Source: Argyresthia goedartella
Lineage: Eukaryota > Arthropoda > Insecta > Lepidoptera > Argyresthiidae
Assembly: GCA_949825045.1 (NCBI GenBank)
Contig: OX463810.1
Location: 39,442,201 to 39,506,200 of the forward strand
DNA length: 64,000 nt
Direction: 5' to 3'
The notes beneath the pieces were generated by a model. That model did not search any database, was not told where the DNA came from, and was given only the letters and a program-made list of their open reading frames with translations. The position numbers and the translations under genes are program-made. Numbering within the stretch: position 1 is the first letter of the stretch; every line of letters begins with the position of its first letter. Below are positions 41,190 through 52,460 of this stretch, piece by piece.

Positions 41190-41595
41190 AACTATAAGAT
41201 AAAAAAATTAAACACCCCCGAAATATTAATGGAACCTTACGGCTAAAATTTGGTTCACTGGTTTTCTATTTCAGTCGATAACTTTTGAACCTCTGCACTG
41301 ATTTTAATATATGTACTACCAACTATAAAAATTGCATTAAAATCAGTCCACGTTAGACCGCTGTTCCGTATTAAACTGAGAACTTTTGGATTACTGAACC
41401 GATTTTGATAATTCATAGCTAAGAACCATCGCAGAAAAGTATACTATCATTTACAAAAAACCGCATTAAAATCCGTCTAACCATTTGAGCTCTAGAGCAC
41501 CACAGACAGACATACACACAGATACACTCACAGACAAACAGACAGACAGAAACTTTAAACTTATAACACCCCTCTTTGTCGTAGGGGGTTAAAAA
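41190..41595 (+). mobile_element. Dispersed non-coding repeat with (CAGA)n and hairpin end
   Basis: The stretch has a low-complexity cagacagaca run (41500-41550) and ends with acccctctttgtcgtagggggtt (41569-41591), a small GGGG/CCCC stem. This ending is familiar from LINE/SINE 3' tails in moth genomes, which is recognition from general knowledge. There is no second copy in the window to confirm it. Confidence 0.4.
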
Positions 41596-41719
41596 TATAC
41601 CATGCTAATTATTGTTGTTTATATAATATATAACTTACACTTGCGAATGTTTTAGTGGAGCATCCAGATGGAAAGCGGTTGTTGTCAACATTAATAAAAA
41701 CAAAAAAAAATAAAAAATT

Positions 41720-41765
41720 AGTGCCGAATTCTAAATAAAAAGCTTTTTATTTAGCATTCGGCACT
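41720..41765. repeat. 46-bp palindrome without spacer
   Basis: AGTGCCGAATTCTAAATAAA with its next bases is followed directly by its reverse complement, with one mismatch (T against G) in 23 bp. The centre is AAGCTT. Confidence 0.9.
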
Positions 41766-42027
41766 TCTACTACTGCTTCCATAATCTTGTCTTATGGAAC
41801 GAAATACTCGTATTAAGTCGATTTATTTTTCCTCGCCTTGACCTTTCGAAAATAATACCAAGGGAAAATGTATTAGATAGTATTTATTATTTACCCATGA
41901 ACATATTTTTTGCTGCTCGGGAATTTACATATAGATATTTAATTGGAGTGGGTTTGGCTTCTACTCTAGCATTTGCTAATATAACTCTCTTCTACTTCTT
42001 TATACCTATTATTCTACTTCTGTATAT

Positions 42028-42450
42028 GTCACCGTAAGATTGTCAAATCCGTTAGTTGATAAACTTAAGTTTTTTTTCTCGTTAGTTGGTCAACTATCGA
42101 CAGATAGTAAATTGTAGCGTACTGCTTACTATATGACGCGTTAGTTGATAAACTAACCGTTAAATAGTAAACTGGTTTAAACTTGAATTGCAAACGAAAT
42201 AGCAGGGCAAAAACTGCGGTAGCTTAGGTGAAGACTCATTTTAAGTGAATGTAAATTCTTATGAGAATAAAGTTCTTTAAACCTAAGACTAGAGGGGGCG
42301 AGCGCAGCGAAACCCCCGAAGTCTTCGTGTTGGGTTGACATGTAAGAACAAAAGAAATGTAATTTCTAAACTCTGGTTTAATAACTGTCGATATTTTATC
42401 AACTAACGCGTTAGTTTATCAACTAACGGTTTTGACTATCTAACGATGAC
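42028..42450 (+). mobile_element. MITE family M1, copy 2
   Basis: It aligns along its length with 924-1346, sharing gtcaccgtaagat, ggtcaactatcgacagatag, ctatatgacgcgttagttga and acttgaattgcaaacgaaat, and ends aacggttttgactatc. It holds about 80 extra internal bases, including a GC-rich gggggcgagcgcagcgaaac block absent from copy 1. Its right terminus is degraded: the final CGGTGAC is not conserved. Confidence 0.7.
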
Positions 42451-43392
42451 AGTCTGTTACCGGCATGTGGGCATTTATTAAAACTGATAATAACATGCTC
42501 CGTTAACAATCGTTTGCACGTATGAGTAAATCATAATTATGTTAATTAACTCCACAATTAAACTTTCTAAATTTGCAGCTTAAATGTAGTAGACGTATTG
42601 CCTAATAGTCGTAACTCATGTCGTTGAATTACTTGGTACAAGGCATGTCGTGGTACGGGGGACAACTAGTGCAAAAATCAAAGTATATCTGTCAACTGTC
42701 GTGTTGATAGTAACTTGTCAAATTACCGTGCTTTACATTGCGGGCAATTAAAATTTTGTTAGAAAGTTAACAAACTCTGTTTTTTTTTTAATAATTAATG
42801 TTATGGTTACATTACAGACACGCGTTATTTTAACGTCCTTAATTAAAAGCCCAGCTGCTGGTAACACATTGTATATACCGTCATTTTACTAAAAGAAAAG
42901 GAATACTTCGACCCTAGACCGTAAATCGTGTGTTACACAATTTCATCCAAACTGCCCTCATTACAGCTTAACTTTAGCTAATAGTTGATGCATCAAGCAC
43001 ACAGGAACTCTTCTACGAAGTTCGTCTTACCCAACATTAAGTAATTAACGGAAGTTTAAGAAATTTAAGACGTACTGCGTCACGTCTTACGGGCATTTAG
43101 CAAAGAGTTTGTTTAGTCTACACTTTAAAGTAGTGGGAGTGTGTGGTTAAATGTTTCAAATGCATGTGAATGTTATAGGAGAGCTAAATTATGGATATTT
43201 ATCACATTTAATAATATTTTAAGACCTAAAAAACATAACCCCTCTTTTGCACGTTTTCATTTATCAACAGAGCGTTACAAAACAGAGATATCCCTAAAAT
43301 AAACACCAACTGCATAGCCAATAATAGGTAACCCCAAAAGATATAAAACTGACTATTAGGTGCAAAAATCGACCATTTTTGTTCTTCCATTC
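42451..43392. other. Unassigned
   Basis: No gene, RNA or repeat copy is recognised. Confidence 0.5.
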
Positions 43393-43397
43393 TATTA

Positions 43398-43740
43398 AAT
43401 TTATAAATATATACATACATACGTATATACATACACATACGAGTATGCATATACGTACTGGCCGCTTTTTGTGAGCACAAAAAGCGGCCAGTGCGTGGTT
43501 TGGCGCATAGCAAAAACCATGCGACGCGTACCTCGTTAACATTGTGATAAATTAAAGCAGAAAAAAGTTTTTCAATTTATAAATATATACATACATACGT
43601 ATATACATACACATAAGAGTGTCTTTCAGTTATCGCACACAAAAAGCGGCCAGTGCGTGGTTTGGCGCATAGCAAAAACCATGCGACGCGTACCTCGTTA
43701 ACATTGTGATAAATTAAAGCAGAAAAAAGTTTTTCATTTT
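43398..43740. repeat. Tandem duplication of about 165-175 bp with a palindrome
   Basis: The blocks aatttataaatatatacata (43398 and 43574) and acaaaaagcggccagtgcgt (43477 and 43639) are repeated in order with very high identity. The linker between them differs in sequence and is 14 bp longer in the first copy. In that linker lies a palindrome absent from the second copy. Confidence 0.85.
43457..43492. repeat. 36-bp palindrome
   Basis: ACTGGCCGCTTTTTGTG (43457-43473) and CACAAAAAGCGGCCAGT (43476-43492) are perfect 17-bp arms with a 2-nt spacer. Confidence 0.9.
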
Positions 43741-44067
43741 AGTTTTTTGTCTAGTAATCGCACCCACTAGGACAAAGCCTGAGGTCGTGCAAAAGGAACC
43801 GATCAAATCGAAGCTCCGGAGCGTTTATCACAATCGGACAATGAAATGGAACCTCAGAGGCAACGGTTGCACTGCACATGTTCCAGCCAAAGGATTTTCC
43901 GCACGACATGCCGGGTGGACCGCCCTGCGGACTGTTGCATGTCCGCGCCACCGTACACAGAGTGTCACTTGTATACGCAGATTTAAAAATATTCTTTTAA
44001 AAAGTGATTCCTACAATTATTACATATCTGGGTAATCTGGTGTGGTATGAGAGGAAGGTTGTGGTAA

Positions 44068-44322
44068 TGACGACCCGAATGGCCGAGTCGGTAGTGACGC
44101 TGCCTACGAAACCGAGGGTCCCGGGTTCGAGTCCCGGTGGGGGCAAATGTTTGTTTGATGAGAACGAATGTTTGTACCCTAGTCATGGTTGTTTATCTAT
44201 CTAAGTATAAAATTTCTCTATATAAGTATATATATCGTTGTCTAGTACCCAAGATACAGGGAATCCTAGTTTGGGGCTAGATCAATGTGTGTAAAAGGTG
44301 TCCAAGGTATTATTATTATTTA
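44068..44322 (+). mobile_element. SINE family B, copy 1
   Basis: The head resembles a Leu/Ser-type tRNA: tggccgagtcggtagtg as A box and ggttcgagtcc (about 44124-44134) as B box. The body includes gttgtctagtacccaagata and ends in tattattatt (44309-44319). The reverse copy at 55905-56085 shares the body and tail but lacks the head. It is not scored as a tRNA gene because no acceptor stem closes. Confidence 0.75.
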
Positions 44323-44644
44323 AATAATGGGGTAAAGGAGTTACTTTCATATTGTAGTTGTTTAGAGTTTAGAGTGTTATTATGACCCTTTTTGACAAGA
44401 TACACCATTTTGATACAGCCTGTAGTGGCGGTGGCGGTAAGCGGGTGTTTTGTATTCCAATTTCGGTGGCAGGAATGCTGGGATAGCACTTAGAATTGTT
44501 GCGGAGTTATAAGCAGTGACCGAGAGTGAGAGCTCCGTGGCATCTATATCTTACAAATAAATATTATTTTTAACAAATTAGCAACAACACATGCAGCAGC
44601 TTATTTAACCAAAGAACAAAAATCCTCACAGAAATGTAATAAAT

Positions 44645-44850
44645 GAGCTCCGTGGTCTAGTGGGTTCCACGCTTGCTTTTCACCCAGAGATTCGAATGCG
44701 GTGCTGACCATGTACCGATGAGATAATTAATTCCCTGCTACTATCGCTACCTAGTAGTAGTAGTCGTAAAAACCCCTCCATCAACCCGCAGTGAGCCAGC
44801 GGGTGGAGTATGGCTCAATCTTACTCGTGTCCGGATAAAGACCTTTTAAA
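44645..44850 (+). mobile_element. SINE family A, copy 2
   Basis: The head is gctccgtggtctagtgg (A box) and gattcgaatgc (B box). The body matches 143-398 (accgatgagataat, gagccagcg, gtggagtatggctcaatctt, actcgtgtccgg). The 3' end is lost after aaagacctttt. Confidence 0.7.
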
Positions 44851-45470
44851 GGGTAAAGAGAAATTAAATTTATATTTTATTTATAAATGTAAGAAAAATA
44901 CAAAGGTACAGATACTCATATAGATGTAGTGTTACCATAAAGTTTTCAATCCACTTACGCTATCATGGCCAGAGTGTGCAAGTCTCTGGTTGACTGAAGA
45001 CATGTCACGCTGAGGTCACTCGCCCTGTTGAATCCATCTTCGGAAACATCTAATCCATCACTGGCTCGCTTTTAGTAATGTGCTAAAAACCTCTTGTTTT
45101 TGTAATTCATTGGACCATCGTGTTTATTGCCGGTATAATTTATTTTGGGAGTTTTTGATGCGGCTATGATGAAATGTGAATAAATTAGCGTAATAACGAT
45201 GCGGGATGTGTCAATTTTATTGTATGATTACCTGGGTCATTGAATGATTAATGAAGCATGAAGACTGATTACGCTCTGAATACGAGTTTTATCCATTTAC
45301 GGACCGCAACTGCTATTGCATTGTGCTACAAAAGCATAGCGGTTTTCGCACCTTAAATGTTTTATGCACAAATTAATTTTAGCAGACCATCCCGAGGGTA
45401 CAACGACATCATCAAGTCGACGGGATATCACAGGATGCAATTGGCACAAGGTTGTGAGGATTGGCGATAT
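44851..45470. other. Unassigned
   Basis: No gene is seen. A minus-strand frame at 45297-45500 is open but has no motif I recognise and runs through a poly(A/T) junction. Confidence 0.4.
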
Positions 45471-45943
45471 TTTTTTTTTGATGCCCGGGGGAAAATCCAT
45501 GACGGATACCGCCGAGGCGCGGGGGCGCCAGGGCGGTTATGTGGGGCTTGCACCCACTAAAAACCCCCGGGCTGGCCGTCATGGTGCATGGTGAGGGCAG
45601 CTCTGGGACCGCTGGTGACACGCGCCGGAACTGTCCCCAGCACCCAGGGAGGAAGCATCTCAACTTTCTCCCACTTCACGACGGGAACGGCCACAACCAA
45701 TCCCGTCGTAAACTCCTCGCGGCGCACTGTTGCGATCAAGGGCCCCCGCCCCGACCGCTTGCGACCGCCAGCGACCGCCCTGGGAGAGCTTCAGGTGCCC
45801 TCCCAGTCGTCGTCTTGGAGTCATAGGCGTTCAGAGTTGGAAGTCTGAACGCCCATAACTCCGGTTCCCTTTTAGGGGCCTCTTACGCCAAGCAAGGATT
45901 ACTGTAGATGTATTCTTTCTCCCGACCTACAGGGATAACCTAG
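45471..45943 (-). mobile_element. GC-rich retroelement-like insertion with poly(A), minus orientation
   Basis: It begins on the plus strand with T11 (45470-45480), which is poly(A) on the minus strand. It is markedly GC-rich compared with both flanks and runs to the telomere-like repeats at 45944. The poly(A) end and the composition step indicate a retroposed element. No RT motif is visible, so it is either non-autonomous or the 3' end of a LINE of the R1 type. Confidence 0.45.
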
Positions 45944-45963
45944 CCTAACCTAACCTAACCTAA
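45944..45963. repeat. (CCTAA)4 telomere-type repeat
   Basis: There are four exact copies of CCTAA (TTAGG on the other strand), preceded by a degenerate copy (tagcctaa). This is the standard insect telomere unit, here at an internal position. Confidence 0.9.
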
Positions 45964-46810
45964 CGATGCGCGGGCGTTCCAAAACAGGAATCATGAATTA
46001 ATTTTATTTTAACTTTCGTTTTCACTTATGTCATGTTGAATAGACCACGAGCAAATCAAAACATTAAAATATTATAATTTAAAGCCAAAAATCGCGGGTC
46101 AAACTGCCACTTATGCGCTAAAATGAACCTAAAGCGGAAGGACGGGACGTAATAGCTATTGTCAATAAGGGACAGAGCTATGCATAAATCTCCTTCTCAT
46201 TTTTTTCGCATAGAAAAGGAAAGGGCCTTAAGACGAGCGAATGGCGACAGAACTCGGCGCGAGTAGGTATTTACCAAAATACAAGCTATCTCAGAGCTAT
46301 AAGAGCGCAATTGCCTAAATTTTCGGCCGAATTATGCTTTTGGGCGGTAACGTTTTTCTATCCCTAAACCTTTATGGAATAAGACAAATTTGGTCTCATT
46401 CGTTTCCACACATCATAAACGATGCTTGTAATTTTTCCTTTTTCTGAAAATCTGGCTTGATTGGTTAAAAATAAATAAAATGCTGGAGGGTTTTTTTTTG
46501 GTCAAAAAAGTGAATGTTTAGGTACTTATATTTACTAAAATACAAAATATTTCAAAAAAAAAATAAAACGCACGAGCATAGTTTTTCATAGTATCTCAAA
46601 CATGTGAAAAAATTGTGAAAATCGGACAAGGTTTAAGGGGTGAAAAAGGTTACCGCTTATTGTATGGAAGCTCGCGCCCACACGATTCTCTTAACGCCGA
46701 GCTGTGTCCCTTCCTAACAACAACTATTACGCACTTCCTCTGATGATATTTTAAAACCAGTGCTGTATGACGTTGCTGAAAATTCGTATTTTTTGTCGTA
46801 TTTTGTGTAA
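45964..46810. other. Unassigned AT-rich DNA
   Basis: No gene or repeat copy is recognised. Confidence 0.5.
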
Positions 46811-47600
46811 ATCAATCATCATCATCAATCAGCCCACATTCACCCACTGCTGGGTATAGGCCTCTTCTTTACCACGCCATCCACTCCGGTCCTGAGCCTC
46901 CCGCATCCACTGCCTACCCGCTATGGCAATGATGTCATCCGTCAATCTGGCTGGTGGTCTGCCGACTGGTCGTCTGCGGACTGGTCGTCGTGTGGTTATG
47001 GGTAGCCACTCTGTAACCTCTTCGGTCCACTTTCATTCATCTGTCCTTGCCAAGTGTCTTGCCCACCCCCACTTCAGTCGCGTGATGCGCTTGCCCACAT
47101 CCACCATTTTGGCACGACATCTTATTTCTGTATTGTGAATACGATCCCGAAGTCAAATGCCTAGGCATGGAACGCTCCATGGCCCTTTGTGCGACTTTAA
47201 TTTGGTGCATTTTCGCCTTTGTTAGCGTCCATGTTTCGGCACCGTATGTAAATGTGGGCAAGACACATTGGTTGTAAAACCTGGTCTTCAGCTTCTGCGG
47301 TATCTTGGACTTGAAGACGTCTTTAAACTTTCCAAATGCGGCCCAACCCAACTGAATCCGTCTGGTAATCTCATTAACTTGAGAGTTTCGCCCAAAAGAC
47401 AAACAATGTCCAAGATAAACATAACTGTCCACCTCCTCTATTGTACTGTTACCGACAATTATGTTCGATACCGATGAGTGACTCATCATTATTTTCATCT
47501 TGGACATGTTCATCTTAAGGCCGACCTGCAAAGATGTTGAGTGCAGTTCGTCAAGCATGTTTTGTAGATAACCGACGTCTTCAGCCATAAGTAATTCAGC
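46811..47600 (-). pseudogene. 5'-truncated RTE-clade LINE (C-terminal end and tail)
   Basis: The minus-strand frame 47588-47150 encodes the end of an RTE reverse transcriptase: MAEDVGYLQNMLDELHSTSL just after the catalytic box, VGLKMNMSKMKIM, YVYLGHCLSFGR, RRIQLGWAAFGKFKDVFKSK, FYNQCVLPTFTYGAETWTLT. After a frameshift near 47150, WGWARHLA, TRRPVGRPPARLTDDIIAIA and EEAYTQQW follow in other frames to about 46850. The end is gattgatgatgatgattgat (46811-46833), the typical RTE tail. It is dead through truncation and shifts. Confidence 0.85.
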
Positions 47601-48526
47601 TTCAGTAATGAAAATCAGTACTAAATAAAATTAAAACTTACGTAAGAGTGGCCTTTTATGTTTTAAGATCCCATCTCGAGGTTCAACCTGCTCTAGTGAA
47701 TGTCTTATTATAAATGGAGTCTTAGTTTTATATGACTTATGATTAAATTTGATTAATATTGTTTACCTCTTTAATACCACCGGCGTTAGATAACGCCACT
47801 TTTCCAATAGGTTTTGAATTTTATAACCATGGCATAAGGTTGAAAATCCCTTCCCGTCCCAACTACCCTCAGTATTTGGGAGGTTAAACGAGAGTTTGAA
47901 ACAAAACTGAAAAAATTGTATTTTAAAAATTCAATTTACCTAAGTAGCTAGGTTGGGGAAAATATTACCCAGTCATGGATTTGGTGACTAACTTCAACTT
48001 TTTTATAATATCAATAACTGTTTTTATGATAATATCGGTGAGTTTGCCATTTTTGTCATTTGGAATGCATTTGCAACTCAGTAGCACATGAGTAGGGAAG
48101 TAGCGAGGGTTATGAAAACAGTCTTGCGGAATAGCAATTATTAATGAAACGGATGAGGCGATGCCTAAATCAGGAATAAATATGTCATTTATAATTATTT
48201 ACCGTCCCTGACTTTGCTTAACCTTTGTTATCAAATGGGAAATATAGTCGGTATCATTAAGGTCTCGGTATTAGCCTAATTTCATAAAACAGGCGAAACG
48301 CAGGCACACATCCGTATCAATGTATGAACAAAACCAAATACAGGATCGGGAAAAATGTAGGTATATATGTATGAAGTATTTTAGTTGCCGCAATAAACCA
48401 CGTGTCAAATATATTGTTTTTAATACAAAACTGGTCAAGTGCGATTCGGAAACGCCCAACGAAGGGTTAAGCAACATCATAATAGAAAAACGCGAACAAA
48501 AATAAGTCTCTAAATTCCAAATTCCA
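47601..48526. other. Unassigned
   Basis: No gene or repeat copy is recognised between the two LINE fragments. Confidence 0.5.
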
Positions 48527-51372
48527 AAAGTCTTTATTACTGTAGATATTTACATATACATAGCAATAGTCATTTTTTGCCACTTCTCTACATTGGACCA
48601 CTGTGGGAGAAGAAGGGCGTAGAAACTCCCACAGATTGATTTTTAGATCTCTTTTTAAAAATTGCTTATGCTCGCTTAACTAATACAAAATATAATATTT
48701 AGTCATTATCATAATTAATAAGCAGGAATAAATAATTACAAAATTATTAACAGCAAGGTCTGTGTTGAGCCAGATTAACCCCATACAGACCTGTCATTTA
48801 AGTAATCTTGAACATTGTAATATCCCTTTTTCGACAAAGTCGCTTTAACATGCTTTTTAAATTGCTCAAATGGCAATTTCAAAATCTCCAGAGGTATCTT
48901 ATTGTAGTAGAGAATGCACTGACCCTTGAAAGAATTGCTAACCTTCGCGGTCTAAAACGGGGCGCACATAGTCTGTGATTATTTCTTAGGTTAACATTAC
49001 AGCTGTCGCTAAGTTTGGAAAATGTTGTAAGGTTCTTGCGTACATACATTATATTTTCGAAAATAAATTGACTAGCTACTGTTAGTATGTCAATTTCTTT
49101 AAAAATCTCTCTTAAGGAGTCTGTTCGTTTTAAATTATAAATTGCTCGAATAGCTCTTTTCTGTAAAATAAAAATAGTTTGAATATCCGCTGCTTTCCCC
49201 CACAACAAGATACCATAGGACATCACACTATGAAAGTAACTAAAATATACTAGCCTAGATGTAGCCACATCCGTGCTTTGTCTGATGTTCCTAACAGCGT
49301 AAGCCGCAGAACTTAATTTACCAGCCAATTTTTCTATGTGGGGTCCCCACTGCAATCTGTTATCAATGGTTATGCCAAGAAACTTCGTGTCATTTACTAA
49401 TTCTAAGGTATTGCTGTCCAACACTAAACTGGTCCCAACTTGCCTGACATTTGGAAGTGAGAATTTGATACATTTGGTTTTACCAGCATTTAACAATAAA
49501 TTGTTAACTGTGAACCAATTCAAGGTTAAAGATAATACTCTATTGACATCATCAAAATCTTCTTTTTGTCTTTCAATTTTAAAGACCAGTGAAGTATCAT
49601 CAGCAAACAACACTATGTTAGTCAATTTCTCCACCATAAAAGGCAGATCGTTAATATATACCAGGAATAAGAAAGGGCCTAATATGGAACCTTGTGGAAC
49701 GCCAATTTTTACCCCCGATCCATCAGATTTAACGCCGTTGACTTCTGCCTTTTGAATTATATTGCTTAGGTATGATCTTAGTAGATCCAACGCTTTATTT
49801 CTAACTCCGTAATGATTTAATTTCATTAGTAACGTGTCATGATCAACACAATCAAATGCCTTAGACAGATCGCAAAAAACACCGATAGCAACCTGTGCGG
49901 CTTCCCATGCAGAATTGATATGAGATTTAAGGGTAATACCTGCATCCGTAGTCGATTTACCCCTAGTGAAACCGTATTGCTTGGCGTGGAGTTGTTTTGT
50001 ACGGTTGAAGTGTGAGAGCATTTGATTGAGTATAATCTTTTCAAAAATTTTACTTAGTGCTGGAAGAACTGATATTGGTCTGAAATTTGATGGGTCACCC
50101 TTGTCTCCCGACTTGAACAGAGGTATAAATTTACTGTGTTTCATGAGGTCTGGGAAAGCTCCATCATCAACACATTTATTAAATATATAAGCTAGATGTG
50201 GGTCTATAACAAGTATTATTGAACCAAAGACTTTGACTGACATACCCCACAGGTCTTCAGTATTTTTTAAGTTAAGTAATCTATACGTTTTGACAATATC
50301 CTGGGGACATACATGATAAAATTTAAAATCTACATTACTGATGCTAGTGCTGTTTTTTAACAAAACCTCTGCTTCATATGGAGATGAATTTAGACGCTCT
50401 GTTGTGAGTAAGGGTGCATTGGTGAAGAATGTTTCAAAAGCTCGAGCTACCTCAGCGTTGGATTTAACAACATCATCACCTATCTTTAAGCAGAAATCAT
50501 TATCCCTTGGTATAACTTTGCCAGTTTCACGGTTTATGATTTGCCAAACCGTTTTCATTCTATTATTTGAGTTTTGTATTTTTCTATTTATGTGTAAAGT
50601 TTTTGCAGTTCTACAAACCAACTTGAAAGTTTTGGAACATTGTTTAACATAGTCATGAAATTTTATATCAAAGTTATAGGTTTTTTGTTCATAAAGATCA
50701 TACAAGATAGCTCTACTTTTACGAATTCCAAATGTTGCCCAGTCATTAAATTTAGATTTACCGTTGTTGGCACTGACTTTCTTTAATTTAAAAACTTTAT
50801 TGAAGTCTGTTTGAATAATGTTGAAGAAGTCAGAATAGATTTTGTTCGGGTTCTGTTCATCAAAATCCGGTACCGGCAAACCCATATCTAAGTTTTTCAT
50901 ATACATCTCTAGTCTATGGGATGTAATAGGCCTATAAAATGATGGATCAGTCTTATTTTCACTAGTAATTTGGAATGAAACTGTTTGACCACTGTGATCG
51001 GATGGTAAACAGTTAATTACATTTTTACTTGTGAATGCACAGTCACAAAAAACGTTATCTAAGCAAGTTTGGCTGGTAAGTGTAATTCTAGTCGGCTCTA
51101 GAAATACATGACATAAATTAAATGATTTGAACAGAGTTATTAATCTTCGCTTCAGTGTTGTATGTACAAGCAGATCTACATTAAGATCGCCACAAATAAT
51201 TAACTTTTTTCTGTTATTACAAAGTTTAATGAGGGCTTCCTCCATAATTTTCTCGAATATTTCAAAATTGCCATGGCCTTTTTCATCTCTTGGAGGTCTG
51301 TAGACACAAACAATAATATGGCTATCCAACTCAACACAAGATACCTCTATTTGTCTTTCCACAGGGACTCTC
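48527..51372 (-). mobile_element. 5'-truncated copy of the inner LINE family
   Basis: It matches 14727 to about 17560 almost base for base in the same orientation. It begins within the endonuclease domain (about residue 93 of the full ORF2), with flank agggactctctcgtatgggg at 51363-51382. It ends ...tacagtaataaag followed by two copies of a TTTGGAA unit (48516-48532), different from the tail unit of the other copy. Confidence 0.85.
48879..51370 (-). pseudogene. Inner-family LINE ORF2, truncated and frameshifted
   Basis: It lacks the first 92 residues of the endonuclease. From VERQIEVSCVELDSHIIVCV it follows the full-length ORF2: ICGDLNVDLL, SDHSGQ, NFRPISVLPALSK, FCDLSKAFDCVDH, GVPQGSILGPFLFLVYINDL and catalytic FADD. 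A single-base deletion at about 48949 (gcggtc against gcgagtc in the other copy) changes the last 60-70 residues. The high similarity with few lesions implies recent insertion. Confidence 0.88.
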
Positions 51373-51399
51373 TCGTATGGGGACCTCATTTATTTTTTT

Positions 51400-51560
51400 A
51401 AAACGCGATTTTGTTTCGTTTGATAATTTTAACTCTGTACCCTTATAAGATACAGCCGGACGGACAGACAGACGGACGGGCGGATACACGGACTGAATGG
51501 CAGCGGAGTCAATAGTAATACGACCCCTGGCATCCTTTTTGCACGGATCCCTTACTATCG
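51400..51560 (+). repeat. Dispersed repeat end with (GACG/GACA)n
   Basis: The run ggacggacagacagacggac (51459-51478) is followed by gcagcggagtcaatagtaat and tttttgcacggatccc. This looks like the tail of a common lepidopteran dispersed repeat; identification is from general familiarity and not from a second full copy here. Confidence 0.35.
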
Positions 51561-52138
51561 GTAGGTTTATGAATATTTATGAAGTATTTTATATGAAATT
51601 ATAAGCCTTTAAATTTTAGAATCCAAACCCCAGAATAAGACTTCATGATTGCATCAGAGTCGTTACAACTCTGCCACCACATTAGGGAAAAGTATAATCT
51701 GACAATATATCTTAGAATACAAGCAAAAAACCTTGCTCTCGGAGCCGGGTCAAATAAAACATAAGGTAAAGAGCAAACATTGTCTAGGTAAAACACGACC
51801 CCTCTGCCTACCCCCGCTAGTTGATGGCGCGTTTATACTGTAACTCGAGCTAAGTGAATCAAACTGTCATTCTAGCCGCATTACCTAGCAACACGATGTG
51901 AGAGGAAAGTATGGATGAGCCTTGTATTGTTTCCTTAACGCAACGATGACCATTTCTAAGAAGACATGTTTTCGTCCGTCCGACCTATAAAATTTCGCAA
52001 ACGCAGTTTCGCTCAATTAATTCAACGATACATTATTTGTGTAGATTAGTTTGTTATCAGAAGCTCTATTTCAAATAAGATTTCTAATTTGTTTATTTAC
52101 CAGAGCATTAACATTGACGTGGTAATTATGCTTATATT
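51561..52138. other. Unassigned
   Basis: No gene or repeat copy is recognised. Confidence 0.5.
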
Positions 52139-52221
52139 AAATTTGTACCTAGGCCTCCACGATACACTTTTTACCTAGAATGAAGGTAAACATGTATCGT
52201 GGAGGCCTAAGGTACAAATTT
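52139..52221. repeat. 83-nt near-perfect hairpin
   Basis: The arms are 52139-52166 (aaatttgtacctaggcctcc and acgataca) and 52193-52221, perfectly complementary except for one bulged base. The 26-nt loop forms a further stem TTTACCT/AGGTAAA. The size and fold resemble a precursor of a small RNA, but the near-perfect pairing fits a recent inverted duplication equally well. Confidence 0.8.
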
Positions 52222-52460
52222 CATTTTGTGTTGTTGCGAGTCGGAAAAGATAAATTAAAATAAACTGTTATAGAAAAGAGACAAGTGAAAATATTAAACC
52301 AGGGGTGACAAAAACCACATAAAGTAAAGTTAAGTAAAATAAAAATTCATTTATTTACAAAAAAATATTGCATAAGTGTAGATAATATACAAAGCGTATA
52401 ATTACCATAAATAAAAAAGCATAAATAAGTTAATAAAAAATAACAAAGTGAAAAATAATA
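52222..52460. other. Unassigned
   Basis: AT-rich DNA with no recognised content. Confidence 0.4.

Noticed and set aside
44068..44150. Possible tRNA gene (A and B boxes and GGTTCGAGTCC)
   Set aside because: No closing acceptor stem, and the sequence continues into a SINE body with a second copy at 55905-56085.
45412..45848. Several overlapping GC-rich open frames of 60-95 residues
   Set aside because: No motif, overlapping in many frames, and explained by high GC content in a retroposed element.
52139..52221. Rho-independent terminator or bacterial regulatory hairpin
   Set aside because: Context is eukaryotic and there is no T-tract; the hairpin is kept only as an inverted repeat.
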